A stretch of DNA of 42,412 nucleotides from contig JAISYP010000043.1 in NCBI GenBank assembly GCA_031269825.1, positions 1-42,412 on the forward strand. Direction: 5' to 3'. The position numbers were made by a program, and so were the translations under genes. The DNA is from Deltaproteobacteria bacterium (GTDB taxonomy: Bacteria; Desulfobacterota; Desulfarculia; Adiutricales; Adiutricaceae). Numbering within the stretch: position 1 is the first letter of the stretch; each line of letters begins with the position of its first letter. The notes under the pieces were generated by a model. It had not been told where the DNA came from, did no database searches, and saw only the letters and a list, made by a program, of their open reading frames with translations. Positions 25,257-34,880 of this stretch are shown in pieces.

Positions 25257-26475
25257 TATTCTTTGTCCTTGTCGCGCGCTTGTTTAGCCGCGGTCGCCCG
25301 GACGTAAGTTGGGGCTTTCGCGGGGTTACTAAATATATATATATTTAGTACTAGGAGCTCCGCGTCTTAAAACGGCGATAGGTCGGCTCCCCTGGCGACG
25401 GCTCCTGGGGTGAGTTAGGCGGACGAACCAGGTTAGGACGATTTATGGGTCTAATCGCCAGCTGGTTGACCATCATAATTTAGCCAATTAGTAGTAAAAT
25501 AATTCCAATTTTTCTACTTAAAATACTTAATATTTAATTATTCCAGACTTTTAATTATATCCACTCACCCTTAAATAATTGACCTTATCCCGTCTTTGGG
25601 TTGGCGCTGAGCTCAAAATTGTCCCAATTTGTCCGCTTTTGGGGATGTAAAAAAAAACCTAACAATTATTAGTTTGAATTTTTTTCTGGATCGGTCTGTT
25701 GAAACGGTCATGGTTTTAAAATATTGAGCTATAAAATTTATAAAAAATAGTTTAATAATCTATTTAATTAGTATTTTAAATATATAAAAATCAAAAAAAA
25801 TGATTAAAATTTTTTTTGCAGTTATTTTAATATCATAATAATATTGTTAAACATTATATATATGATTTTAAAACTATAATTATGGTTAATTTTGATCAGG
25901 CCAAAGGTCGACTAGCCGGTTTCCTGGTGGGATCAAAATTTTTAGCTGTTGATATTTTGAATAGACGTTGGTAAGATAATTTTTAGACTTAAAGGCGCTT
26001 TGGTTTTTTTTTCCAAATTGGGATAATTTTGGGGAAAATTTTTGATTCAAATTAAAAATAGTAAAATGTATATTAATTAGTAAAATTATTTGCGCTGTTG
26101 GTTATTTTTTTTAATTTCTAGCTAAGAACATTATAATTTTATTTAAAAGTATATATTAGTAAAAATTATAGATAAAAGAATATGTGATAAATTTGGAAAT
26201 CAGTGTAACAAATTGTTATTAATTATTTATTTTATTCTTAAAAGCTATTAAATATAGTTAAAATTGAACAGTATTTATGTTTTTTGTTATTTTTTAAGTT
26301 TTTTCGCTTATAAGACGCGAGTTCGCGCCCAATTAGTCGGTTATTGGTTTTAAGACTAGACATTCACGTTTTAGTTTACACGCCCGTGGCGGTATGGAAT
26401 TAACGCTTTTAGGTTTAAACCAAGTTGGCTCCATGCCATTATTTTTCTTTCGCGCCAAAAAGGAGAAATTTGCTG
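25257..26475. other. Long AT-rich intergenic region before the lactate operon
   Basis: It contains the 24-bp palindrome at 25327-25350 and otherwise AT-rich DNA without a supported gene. Near the lldP start lies GGTTTAAACC (26412-26421), a 10-bp palindrome that could be an operator. I could not choose a convincing promoter for the lactate operon; TTGAAC near 26266 is possible but has no good partner. Confidence 0.5.
25327..25350. other. 24-bp perfect palindrome
   Basis: The half-site TACTAAATATAT is followed directly by its reverse complement, so the 24 bases are fully self-complementary. It lies 70 bp after the terminator at 25221-25256. It could extrude as a cruciform or bind a dimeric protein. 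TAGTACTA overlaps its right end and also occurs at 22931-22938. Confidence 0.8.
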
Positions 26476-28176
26476 ATGTCATCCACTACTGTCCTCGCTT
26501 TATTAGCGGTTATCCCCATTTTGGTAGCCTTGGTTCTTATGGTGGGGTTCCGAATGGGAGCCATGAAAGCCATGCCCGTGGCTTGGTTGACCTGCGCGGT
26601 AATCGCTTATTGCGCTTGGGATTTACCGGTTCCTTACATCGCCGCCTTAAGTATCCAAGGAGCCATTAGCGCCGTCGGAGTTCTGATTATCGTGTTTGGG
26701 GCCCTCTTGATTCTTCATACCCTTCAGTATTCTGGAGCCATGGAAACTATCCAGTTTGGTATGCAAGGGGTGAGCCGGGACATGCGCGTTCAGGGCGTTA
26801 TCATCGGCTATCTATTTGGGGCTTTCATAGAGGGAGCGGCCGGTTTTGGCACGCCGGCCGCCTTAGCCGCCCCGTTGCTCCTTTCCTTGGGTTTCCCACC
26901 CTTAGCCGCCGCGGTTCTTTGTCTGGTCTTTAATTCTTTCCCAGTTACCTTTGGGGCGGTGGGCACGCCCATCTTGGTGGGATTTGGCTCTTCGTTAAAA
27001 GCCGTCGCCGAGGAGGCGGTCGTGGCCGGTTCGTTACCGTCGTTGGATCAGTTTTATAAGTTGATCGGCGAGACGACGACCTTATTACACGCCCCGATGG
27101 CCATCATCATCGGTATATTTATGTTGGGTTTTACCACCAGGTTTTTTGGGCCCACCCGCTCCTGGAAAGATGGCCTGGCTTGCTGGAAGTTCTGTTTGTT
27201 TTCCGCCGCGGCTTTCTTGGTGCCTTATCTGCTCCTGGCTTGGACGGTCGGGCCGGAGTTGCCTTCCCTCGTTGGCGGCCTCATTGGCTTGGGCATAGTG
27301 ATCAGTGGCGCCAAGGCGGGGATTTGCGTCCCCAAGGATATCTGGACATTTGGCTCGATCGAAAAATGGGATCCCTCTTGGACAGGCAACATCAGTTTCG
27401 CTGGCAAAACCGACTACAAGGCTAGCATGAGCCAATTTAGAGCTTGGTTACCCTACATTATTATTGGGGCGATCCTGGTCTTGACTCGGATTGACAAGTT
27501 GGGGATCAAGGGCTGGCTGAACAATCACGGGGACGCGCTATTCGCCAATATCCTGGATTTCCCCACGGTCAAGGAAAAACTGTCCTTTTTATACCTCCCG
27601 GGCACGATTCCCTTCGCGTTGGTGGCCATTTTGACCGTTTTCCTCCACAAGATGCCGGCGAAAAAGGCGGTCAAAGCTTGGTGGGACACCATTGTCAAGA
27701 TGAAGGCCCCCACTATTTCTCTTATCGCCTCGGTGGCGTTGGTGAAGATTTTCCAAGGCTCCAGTTTTAACCCGGCCACTGGGCTCAGCGGCGATTCCAT
27801 GCCCATGGTCATGGCCAAGACTTGCGTGGCGGTCGTGGGCTCGGCTTGGCCCATGTTCGCCTCTTTCATTGGCGGGCTCGGGGCTTTCATCACCGGCTCC
27901 AACACGGTCTCCGACATGCTCTTTGGTTTATTCCAGTGGGACGTGGCTGGCCAGCTGGGCATTAGCAAAATTATCATCGTCAGCGCCCAGGCCGCTGGTG
28001 GGGCCATGGGCAACATGATTTGCATCCACAACATTGTCGCGGTCTGCGCGGTGGTCGGTTTAGTCAATCGAGAGGGCGATATTTTAAAACGAACCTTCTG
28101 GCCCTTTATTTTATATGGTTTGGTGGTTGGGATCATGGCCACCATTCTCATCGCCACTAATTTCCGGTCGTTTTAG
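26476..28176 (+). CDS. lldP: Lactate permease, LldP/LctP family
   Basis: A 566-residue multi-pass inner-membrane protein importing lactate with protons (glycolate is a possible co-substrate). Family sequence is visible in [73 protein letters not shown] and [20 protein letters not shown]. Length and 12-14 predicted helices fit. The start is ATG at 26476 after AGGAGA; the frame's upstream extension from 26425 is unlikely. It is first gene of the lactate operon; GlcD follows after 79 bp that include a strong hairpin. Confidence 0.93.
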   Translation: MSSTTVLALLAVIPILVALVLMVGFRMGAMKAMPVAWLTCAVIAYCAWDLPVPYIAALSIQGAISAVGVLIIVFGALLILHTLQYSGAMETIQFGMQGVSRDMRVQGVIIGYLFGAFIEGAAGFGTPAALAAPLLLSLGFPPLAAAVLCLVFNSFPVTFGAVGTPILVGFGSSLKAVAEEAVVAGSLPSLDQFYKLIGETTTLLHAPMAIIIGIFMLGFTTRFFGPTRSWKDGLACWKFCLFSAAAFLVPYLLLAWTVGPELPSLVGGLIGLGIVISGAKAGICVPKDIWTFGSIEKWDPSWTGNISFAGKTDYKASMSQFRAWLPYIIIGAILVLTRIDKLGIKGWLNNHGDALFANILDFPTVKEKLSFLYLPGTIPFALVAILTVFLHKMPAKKAVKAWWDTIVKMKAPTISLIASVALVKIFQGSSFNPATGLSGDSMPMVMAKTCVAVVGSAWPMFASFIGGLGAFITGSNTVSDMLFGLFQWDVAGQLGISKIIIVSAQAAGGAMGNMICIHNIVAVCAVVGLVNREGDILKRTFWPFILYGLVVGIMATILIATNFRSF

Positions 28177-28200
28177 GCCTAAACTGGTTTTTCGTTAATT

Positions 28201-28232
28201 GACTGAGCCGGGGCTTTGGCCCCGGCTCAGTC
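28201..28232 (+). other. Intercistronic 14-bp perfect hairpin in the lactate operon
   Basis: GACTGAGCCGGGGC and GCCCCGGCTCAGTC pair perfectly around TTTG. It lies 24 bp after the lldP stop and 13 bp before the GGAGG of the next gene. No U-run follows, so full termination is unlikely. Such stems typically stabilise upstream RNA or tune the ratio of permease to enzymes. Confidence 0.85.
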
Positions 28233-28255
28233 GGGCTCTTATATCGGAGGCCTTC

Positions 28256-29644
28256 ATGTCAATTAGTCCATCTTTGGTTCAAGAATTTATTAAAATTACC
28301 AGCGCCGGCCAAGTCCTGACCGAAGAGGCGGATCGTCTGTCCTATTCCTATGACGCGGCGGTCTTAACGCCGAAGATCCCCGCCTTGGTGGTGGCTCCAG
28401 CCACGGAAGAGCAACTGGGCCAAGTCATTAAGCTGGCCTATGATAACGATAGGCCGATCACCGTCCGCGGCTCGGGAACCAATCTTTCGGGGGCGGTTAT
28501 CCCCGAGCCGGGCGATGGCGTGGTGATTTTGACCAACCGCCTAAACCAGATTTTGGAAATCAACCAGGAAGATCTCTACGCCGTGGTTCAGCCTGGGGTG
28601 ATCACCAGTCAGTTCGCCGAGGCCGTGGTGGCTAAGGGGCTTTTTTACCCACCGGATCCTGGTTCCCAAACCGTCTCCACCCTTGGGGGTAACGTGGCTT
28701 TAAACGCGGGCGGGCTGAGGGGGCTAAAATATGGGGTGACCAAGGACTATTTGATGGGCCTAGAGTTTTTTGACTACCACGGGAACTTGGTCAAAACCGG
28801 CTCCCGGACGGTCAAATGCGTCACCGGCTACAACATTGGGGCCATGATGATCAGTAGCGAAGGGACTTTAGGGGTGTTTTCCAAGATCATCCTGAAACTG
28901 GTTCCCCCGCCGAAGGCTTCGCAAGCCATGATGGCCGTTTACGATGACATCAATAAAGCCTCCGAGACCGTGGCCACCATCATCGCTAACCATATCTTGC
29001 CTTGCACGCTGGAGTTTTTGGATCAAAAGTGCTTAAAACACGTCGAGGCCCATACCAAGGCGGGCTTGCCCGTGGAAGCGGCGGCCATTTTGCTTATTGA
29101 GGTGGACGGTTCCCATCAGGCCGGGGTGGATGAGGACGCGGCGAAGGTCAAGGAAATTTGTTCCCGCGTTGGGGCCAAGGACATCCGGGTGGCTCGAGAC
29201 GCCGAGGAGAAGTTTAAGATCTGGGAAGCCCGCCGGAACGCTTTGCCGGCTTTGGCTCGGGCCAAACCCACCACGGTTTTGGAGGACGCCACGGTTCCGC
29301 GCTCCAAGGTGCCGGCCATGGTCGCCGAGGTCAACCGGATCGCGGAAAAGTATAAACTGGATATTGGCACGTTTGGCCACGCTGGGGATGGGAATCTGCA
29401 TCCCACCATTTTGTGTGACCGCCGGGACGCGGAGGAATTTAAAAGGGTCGAGGAAGCGGTGGATGAGATTTTTGACGTGGCTTTAAAATTACAGGGCACC
29501 TTGTCTGGCGAGCACGGCATTGGCCAAGCCAAGGCCAAGTGGATGGTCAAGGAGACTAACCAGGCCACGGTGGATTTCTCCAAAAATCTACGCCGGGCTT
29601 TGGATCCCAAATACCTGTTTAACGCCTCCAAGAAGATCGTGTAA
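28256..29644 (+). CDS. glcD: FAD-linked D-lactate/glycolate oxidase subunit, GlcD family
   Basis: A 462-residue flavoprotein with an N-terminal FAD-binding PCMH-type domain (PALVVAPATEEQLGQVIKLA, TVRGSGTNLSGAVIPEPGDG, YPPDPGSQTVSTLGGNVALN) and a C-terminal oxidase domain with FGHAGDGNLHPTI and SGEHGIGQAKAKWM. It oxidises D-lactate (or glycolate) to pyruvate (glyoxylate), giving electrons to the FeS partner encoded next. ATG at 28256 with CGGAGG upstream is chosen over the longer frame. In this operon, D-lactate is the likely substrate. A second, unrelated lactate dehydrogenase (Lut) lies in the same operon. Confidence 0.9.
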   Translation: MSISPSLVQEFIKITSAGQVLTEEADRLSYSYDAAVLTPKIPALVVAPATEEQLGQVIKLAYDNDRPITVRGSGTNLSGAVIPEPGDGVVILTNRLNQILEINQEDLYAVVQPGVITSQFAEAVVAKGLFYPPDPGSQTVSTLGGNVALNAGGLRGLKYGVTKDYLMGLEFFDYHGNLVKTGSRTVKCVTGYNIGAMMISSEGTLGVFSKIILKLVPPPKASQAMMAVYDDINKASETVATIIANHILPCTLEFLDQKCLKHVEAHTKAGLPVEAAAILLIEVDGSHQAGVDEDAAKVKEICSRVGAKDIRVARDAEEKFKIWEARRNALPALARAKPTTVLEDATVPRSKVPAMVAEVNRIAEKYKLDIGTFGHAGDGNLHPTILCDRRDAEEFKRVEEAVDEIFDVALKLQGTLSGEHGIGQAKAKWMVKETNQATVDFSKNLRRALDPKYLFNASKKIV

Positions 29645-29655
29645 GGGAGGGGGTC

Positions 29656-31002
29656 ATGCCAGAGAAAAACCCAGCCCGCCCGGCCAGTTTCTCGGAATTA
29701 TCCCAGTTGTTAATGAGTTTGGACAACCTTTTGGTGTCCTGCATGCGTTGCGGTTTGTGTCAAGCCGTGTGTCCGGTGTACGGGAGCACCTTCCGAGAGG
29801 CCGACGTTACCCGCGGCAAGATTTCTTTGTTGGAGAACCTAGCTCATGAGACGATTAAGGACGCCAAAAGCGTTAACGAGCGTCTCAACCGCTGTTTGTT
29901 GTGCGGTTCCTGTCAGGCCAACTGTCCTTCTGGCGTTAACGTCATGGAGATTTTTATTAAGGCGCGGTCATTTGTCGCCGCTTACCTGGGCTTAAGCTTT
30001 GTCAAGAAGCTGATCTTCCGGCGTTTATTGACCCATCCGCGTCTGTTTAACCTAGCCACCAACTTATCGGGCTTTTTTCAGAAGCCCTTTTTAAAGCGGG
30101 TCAACGCCACGGTGGGCTCCTATAGGGCGCCATTGTTGACCCCTTTTTTGGGTAACCGTCACGTGCCCAGCTTTCCGGGCCATAGTTTTACCGGCCGGCG
30201 GGGGGCTTTGAATAAACCAGCTGGCCAGTCCAAGCTAAAGGTGGCCTTGTTTCCAGGGTGCGTTCCCGACAAGTTGTTCGATCGGCTCTCGGAAGCGACG
30301 TTGAAAATCTTGGATTTCCATGGCGTGGGGGTTTTTACGCCCAATGATTTAGTTTGTTGCGGCATCCCGGCGTTGGCCTCGGGCGACAGCCAAGGTTTTT
30401 TAGGCCTGACTGGCCAAAACTTAACCTCGCTCTCGCGCTCCAGCTTTGATTATTTAGTCACCCCGTGCGCCACCTGCGCGGCCAATATCAAGGAAAACTG
30501 GCCTCGGTTCATGGATCGCTACTTAGATTGGGAGAAAAAGCTGGTCGTGGGTTTAAGCCCCAAGACCATGGATATCACCCAGTTTCTGGTCTCGATCCTT
30601 AAGGTCGACTTTACGCCGGCCACCACCAAGGCGGGCGCCCAGGTCGTGACCTATCACGATTCCTGTCACCTCAAAAAATCCCTGGGCGTGTCCGCCCAAC
30701 CGCGGGCCATCATCAAAAGCCTGCCCGACTACCGGCTAGTGGAGATGCCCGAGGCCGATCGCTGCTGTGGCCATGGCGGTAGCTTTAACCTGTTCCATTA
30801 TGACCTTTCCCGGGAAATTGGACAACGCAAGCGGGCTAACATTGTCTCGGTCAAGCCTAGCCTGGTGGCGACTGGTTGCCCGGCTTGCATGACGCAGCTG
30901 ATGGACATGTTGTCCCAGAACAATGACCAGATCGCCGTTAAACACGTGGTGGAGCTTTACGCGGACAGTTTGGGCGCCGCCGCCACGCGGCGAGCGTCTT
31001 AG
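29656..31002 (+). CDS. glcF: FeS electron-transfer subunit of D-lactate/glycolate dehydrogenase, GlcF family
   Basis: A 448-residue protein. Two [4Fe-4S] sites are visible, CMRCGLCQAVCP at 29-40 and CLLCGSCQANCP at 80-91. Two cysteine-rich CCG domains follow (VCCGIPALASGD; CATCAAN; YHDSCHLKK; RCCGHGGSFNLF; GCPACMTQ). It passes electrons from the GlcD flavin to the membrane chain or to a heterodisulfide-reductase-like acceptor. GGGAGGGGG precedes the ATG and the gap from GlcD is 11 bp. Length and layout are as expected for GlcF/DLD-II-type subunits. Confidence 0.9.
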   Translation: MPEKNPARPASFSELSQLLMSLDNLLVSCMRCGLCQAVCPVYGSTFREADVTRGKISLLENLAHETIKDAKSVNERLNRCLLCGSCQANCPSGVNVMEIFIKARSFVAAYLGLSFVKKLIFRRLLTHPRLFNLATNLSGFFQKPFLKRVNATVGSYRAPLLTPFLGNRHVPSFPGHSFTGRRGALNKPAGQSKLKVALFPGCVPDKLFDRLSEATLKILDFHGVGVFTPNDLVCCGIPALASGDSQGFLGLTGQNLTSLSRSSFDYLVTPCATCAANIKENWPRFMDRYLDWEKKLVVGLSPKTMDITQFLVSILKVDFTPATTKAGAQVVTYHDSCHLKKSLGVSAQPRAIIKSLPDYRLVEMPEADRCCGHGGSFNLFHYDLSREIGQRKRANIVSVKPSLVATGCPACMTQLMDMLSQNNDQIAVKHVVELYADSLGAAATRRAS

Positions 31003-31011
31003 GAGAAGCCC

Positions 31012-31611
31012 ATGAGCGCTATTAATCAGGCCGCCGTGGAATTGTTCGCGGCTAAGGCTAAACCGGTTTCTATCTTGGTGAGCGAGGCGGATAGTTTGGA
31101 GCGGGCTTTGGACTTGGCCGTTTCGGTCTGTGAAAAAAAGCCTTTGGCCCATCTTTTATTGCCCGACGCGGCGCCTGACTCGGCGCGGAAAAAAACCTTG
31201 GCGGCCCCGGGTCTGGATGAGACCAGTTGGAATTATCTAGCCGAGGCCGGGGCCAAGAAGGGGTTTGAAATGATCCGGGGCGGTCTGCGGAATTATTTGG
31301 CCGGGGTGGACGTGACTATTTCCGTGGCCGATCTAGGGGTGGCCGACACGGCCACCTGCGTGTTGGAATGCCCCAAGGAGGATGACCGCCTGGCCACGAT
31401 GATTTGCGAAACGCACGTGATCGCTTTGGCTAAATCCAAGATTGTCGCCAACTCCTATGAGGCGGAGTCATTTTTAGAGCGAGCCTTGGCCAAGGAGCGT
31501 AATTACACGGCCTTTATTTCCGGGGCTAGCCGAACGGCGGACATTGAGCGGGTGTTGACTTTGGGGGTGCATGGCCCCTTAGAGCTTCATTTGGTCATGA
31601 TTGAGGCCTAA
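31012..31611 (+). CDS. lutC: LUD-domain protein LutC, L-lactate utilisation
   Basis: A 199-residue protein of the LUD (DUF162) family. The C-terminal half carries the family core DVTISVADLGVADTATCVLE, followed by HVIALAKSKIVANSYE and FISGASRTADIERVLTLGVHGPLELHLVMI. Together with the LutB and LutA domains of the next gene it makes the three-part L-lactate dehydrogenase complex. AGGAGA precedes the ATG, 9 bp after GlcF. The N-terminal half is less conserved. Confidence 0.88.
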   Translation: MSAINQAAVELFAAKAKPVSILVSEADSLERALDLAVSVCEKKPLAHLLLPDAAPDSARKKTLAAPGLDETSWNYLAEAGAKKGFEMIRGGLRNYLAGVDVTISVADLGVADTATCVLECPKEDDRLATMICETHVIALAKSKIVANSYEAESFLERALAKERNYTAFISGASRTADIERVLTLGVHGPLELHLVMIEA

Positions 31612-31635
31612 ATTCTGGCCAAAAGGAGGCGATAG

Positions 31636-33780
31636 ATGACCGCGCCAACCATGAAAACCTACCATAACAGCCTGAAAACGGCTCTTGACGACGATTTTCT
31701 CCGACAAACTTTGGACAAGTTCGCCGTTCAATATCGGGCCAACCGACAGTTGATCTTCGCCGACGTCAACGAAAAAGAGCTCATCGCCGAGATCGCCGAC
31801 GCCAAGGACGCGTCTTTGGATCAATTAGACCAGCTTTATGAGCGGTTTAAAATTGAGGCCGAAAAAAAGGGCGTCGTGGTTCATCGGGCGGCGACGGCTA
31901 AGGACGCTTGCGATCTAGTCTGTCAATTGGCCAAGGAGAACAACGTCCAGACGGTCATTAAAAGTAAATCCATGACGGCCGAGGAGATCCACCTCAACCA
32001 CTCTTTAGAGGAGGCCGGCCTAAAGGTGACCGAGACCGATTTGGGCGAGTGGATCATTCAATTGCGTCACGAGGGCCCCTCGCACATGGTGATGCCGGCC
32101 ATTCACCTGTCGCGCCACCAGGTGGCCGACGTTTTCGCCGAAACCACCCAGCGCGATCAAGATAGCGATATCTCCAAACTGGTTAAGGTGGCCCGCCAAG
32201 AACTCCGCGCCAAGTTCGCCGGGGCGGATATGGGCGTGTCCGGGGCTAATTTCGCGGTGGCCCAAAACGGTTCCATCGCCATTTGCACCAATGAGGGCAA
32301 TGGCCGCTTAACCACGACGTTGCCTCGGGTACACGTGGCTATTTGTGGGATCGATAAACTTGTCCCGACCATCCATGACGCCCTACGCGTCATCAAAGTA
32401 TTGCCCCGTAACGCCACGGCCCAGGCCATCACCACTTACGTCTCCTGGATCACTGGGGCCGTGGAGCGTCAAGAAGATGGTCAAAGCGCTCAAAAGCGGT
32501 TTCACGTCATCTTTTTGGATAATGGTCGCTCCCAATTGATCCAGGACGCCAAGTGCCGTCAAGCCTTAAGGTGCGTTCGCTGTGGGGCCTGCGCCAATGT
32601 CTGCCCGGTTTATCGTCTGGTGGGTGGCCATCGGATGGGTTATGTGTATATTGGGGCCATTGGCTTAATATTAACTTATTTTTTTCATGGCCATGAAAGG
32701 GCCAAATTATTGGCCCATAATTGCGTGGGCTGCGAGGCTTGTAAAGACGTTTGCGCGGCCGGGATCGATCTGCCCGCCATCATCCAGGAAATTAGGGCGC
32801 GTCTAACCGAAGAGTTTGGCTCCTCCATGGACGTGGCCCTTTTGGGCAAAGTTTTGGCCAACCGCGGCCTTTTCCATACTTTACTCAAGTTCGCCAAATG
32901 GGCCCAGGCTCCGGTCAAAAAAGGCCGCTATATTCGCCACTTGCCGGAAATCTTTTCTCTGGGGCAGGGCTTTCGCGCTTTGCCCGCGATCGCCAATGAG
33001 TCCTTTCGGGATATCTGGCCCGCCCTTAAACCCCCCTTTGTTCCTGGGGCCAAGAAAATTGGTCTTTTCGCTGGTTGCGCCCAGGATTTTATTTTTCCTG
33101 GGCATTTGAGGGCCGCCGTGACCATCCTCGCCAAACTTGGGGTCAACGTGGAGTTTCCCCTGACGCAGAGCTGTTGCGGGTTGCCGGTTCAAATGATGGG
33201 CCAACGGGCGGCGGCCATCGCCACGGCCAAGGGCAACGTCTTAGCTTTTAAAAGCCTTGACGTGGATTACGTGGTGACCCTTTGCGCCTCTTGCGCTTCC
33301 CACATCAAGCATCGTTACGCGGATCTGTTGGCCGGGGAAAATATGAGCGCCGACGTGAAGGCCTTCGGGGACAAGATCATTGATTTTAGCTCCCTGTTAA
33401 CGGATGTCCTGAAGGTTAAACCGGAAACGTTCGTCAATAACCACGAAAAGGTCGGCTACCATTATCCTTGCCATTTGGTTAGAGGCATGGGCGTGGTCGA
33501 GGCGCCCAAGACGCTTCTAAAGGCGGCGGGCGATTATCAGCCCGCCGCGGAGGAAGATGTTTGTTGTGGGTTTGGGGGCACGTATTCCATCAAGTTCCCT
33601 GAGGTCTCCGGGACTCTTTTGGCTAATAAGCTCAACAATCTCCAAGCCACTGGGGCGACGACCGTGGTGACCGACTGCCCGGGTTGTTTCATGCAGCTGG
33701 ACGGTGGGGAGGCTATCCGGGGCGGGAAGTTGAAAGTGGAACACATGGCCGAGTTTTTGGCTCGCCACCTGGCCAAATAA
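31636..33780 (+). CDS. LutB-LutA fusion: FeS L-lactate dehydrogenase subunit
   Basis: A 714-residue protein. Residues about 60-300 are a LUD domain (VIKSKSMTAEEIHLN, MGVSGANFAVAQNGSIAICT, ITTYVSWITGA). Two [4Fe-4S] sites follow at CVRCGACANVCP (313-324) and CVGCEACKDVCAAG (363-376): this is LutB. From about 470 on are two CCG domains (CCGLP near 513; CASCASH; YHYPCHLVRGMG; CCGFGGTYSIKFPEVSG near 643; DCPGCFMQ): this is LutA. In Bacillus, LutA and LutB are separate; the fused form is known in sulfate reducers. It oxidises L-lactate to pyruvate with LutC. AAGGAGG lies before the ATG, and it is last gene of the operon. Confidence 0.92.
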   Translation: MTAPTMKTYHNSLKTALDDDFLRQTLDKFAVQYRANRQLIFADVNEKELIAEIADAKDASLDQLDQLYERFKIEAEKKGVVVHRAATAKDACDLVCQLAKENNVQTVIKSKSMTAEEIHLNHSLEEAGLKVTETDLGEWIIQLRHEGPSHMVMPAIHLSRHQVADVFAETTQRDQDSDISKLVKVARQELRAKFAGADMGVSGANFAVAQNGSIAICTNEGNGRLTTTLPRVHVAICGIDKLVPTIHDALRVIKVLPRNATAQAITTYVSWITGAVERQEDGQSAQKRFHVIFLDNGRSQLIQDAKCRQALRCVRCGACANVCPVYRLVGGHRMGYVYIGAIGLILTYFFHGHERAKLLAHNCVGCEACKDVCAAGIDLPAIIQEIRARLTEEFGSSMDVALLGKVLANRGLFHTLLKFAKWAQAPVKKGRYIRHLPEIFSLGQGFRALPAIANESFRDIWPALKPPFVPGAKKIGLFAGCAQDFIFPGHLRAAVTILAKLGVNVEFPLTQSCCGLPVQMMGQRAAAIATAKGNVLAFKSLDVDYVVTLCASCASHIKHRYADLLAGENMSADVKAFGDKIIDFSSLLTDVLKVKPETFVNNHEKVGYHYPCHLVRGMGVVEAPKTLLKAAGDYQPAAEEDVCCGFGGTYSIKFPEVSGTLLANKLNNLQATGATTVVTDCPGCFMQLDGGEAIRGGKLKVEHMAEFLARHLAK

Positions 33781-33806
33781 TCAGCTAACTTTTTAACATT
33801 ATTATT

Positions 33807-33837
33807 GATGGCCGCTGGGGTTAACCCAGCGGCCATC
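33807..33837 (+). terminator. Strong hairpin at the end of the lactate operon
   Basis: GATGGCCGCTGGG (33807-33819) pairs perfectly with CCCAGCGGCCATC (33825-33837) around GTTAA. It lies 27 bp after the last stop. The following bases are not U-rich, so it may work with Rho or as a 3' stabiliser rather than as an intrinsic terminator. Confidence 0.65.
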
Positions 33838-34020
33838 GCTATTAATAGGGCGCGTTTTGGGGGGAAAGACTCAGCGGACAAGAGGTTGCCAGCTAAAGAG
33901 TTCGCCGAAGCGTGGCTGGGAGGCTTTTTTTTAACCAAAAAGGCTAATTAATGTCATAGATTAGCGTCATTAGGTTAAAATAAGTCGCCCGCCAGTTCCC
34001 CACCAGTTTTAGCCCGCTGG

Positions 34021-34107
34021 CCGTGACTAGCCATAAACTAGCCGTGAGCTAGACGCGGACTAGTCCCGAACTAACCACCAAATTAGTGGCGAGCTATTGC
34101 CGATAGC
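34021..34107. repeat. Degenerate 10-12-bp tandem array ending in CTAG
   Basis: Units CCGTGACTAG, CCATAAACTAG, CCGTGAGCTAG, ACGCGGACTAG, TCCCGAACTAA, CCACCAAATTAG, TGGCGAGCTATTG and CCGATAGC follow each other without gaps. The period is close to one DNA helical turn. The last unit overlaps the left edge of dispersed-repeat copy B. Confidence 0.75.
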
Positions 34108-34216
34108 TTTAAGAAAACCTTAGTTTAAAGGCCAGCGTCAAGTAAAAGAGGATTAATTTCAATAATTTATCTATTAGGGTACTTGGATATTTTGACTTTT
34201 CGCCAGACTTTAATCA
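34102..34216 (+). repeat. Dispersed intergenic repeat, copy B
   Basis: The core 34118-34216 shares TAAAAGAGGATTAATTTCA, TTATCTATTAGG and GACTTTTCGCCAG blocks with copy A (17654-17749) and copy C (749-843, minus). It is the most diverged copy. Upstream, GATAGCTTT...GAAAACC also matches copy A. It lies on the strand of the lactate operon, 322 bp after its last stop. Confidence 0.7.
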
Positions 34217-34224
34217 GCCAATAT

Positions 34225-34270
34225 CCCCGAGCTGACCCTGAACTAACCCCGAGCTGCTCCCGGGCTGACC
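34225..34270. repeat. Degenerate 10-12-bp tandem array, CCGAGCTGAC type
   Basis: CCGAGCTGAC, CCTGAACTAAC, CCCGAGCTGCT and CCCGGGCTGACC are four near-copies in series. They resemble the units of the 34021 array on the other side of copy B. Confidence 0.65.
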
Positions 34271-34880
34271 GTTAGGGTCAAAGCTCTATTTTTTGACAAA
34301 AATAATTTGGCAATTTTTTGACCCAAAAATAATAAAATAAAAAAATATGGTTATTTATTGACTAAACGTGGGAAATTTTGAGGCCTTGGCCGGAGAAACC
34401 TAATGGGGCCGGTGGATCGTCCGGGGCTGATTTGGGGGTTTAACCACTAAGACGCGGACGGCCTTTTGGGCCGCTCGTTAGGGCTGAAGTCCGCTAGAAT
34501 AAAGGGTTTTATCAGGTTTCGCTCTTGGACTCCGGTTGATTTGACGCTTCTGGATGAACAATGTGGCCACTCGGAGCCGGTGAAAAGGAAAAATATTTGG
34601 CGGACGCGTTTTTTGGGAAACTTAATAAACGAGCTTATTTTATATTTGTTATTATAAAAAAAATTTAATTATAAAAAATATAGCTGATTTATAAGAGGCC
34701 ATTTTGAGGGAAAAGAAAAAACTAGGAAAAAAATTTTTGACCATAGTGTTATATATACACACAATATAGTAAGTAACAATTGTGTGTTTTTCTATTAACT
34801 AGATATATAAGGAATAAAATATGCTGTCAAAAAAATTGTAAAAAAAAACTGGTAATCCGGGTTTATGGCAAAAAAATACC

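Larger units (their letters stand above)
33838..34880. other. Repeat-bearing intergenic region between lactate operon and adh
   Basis: No gene is supported. It holds two degenerate 10-12-bp arrays (34021-34107 and 34225-34270), dispersed-repeat copy B between them, and AT-rich DNA from 34300 to 34860. A frame from a TTG near 34466 lacks a ribosome site and is not called. Confidence 0.6.

Noticed and set aside
34466-34657. 63-codon plus-strand frame between the lactate operon and adh
   Set aside because: TTG start, no ribosome site, ends in AT-rich spacer.
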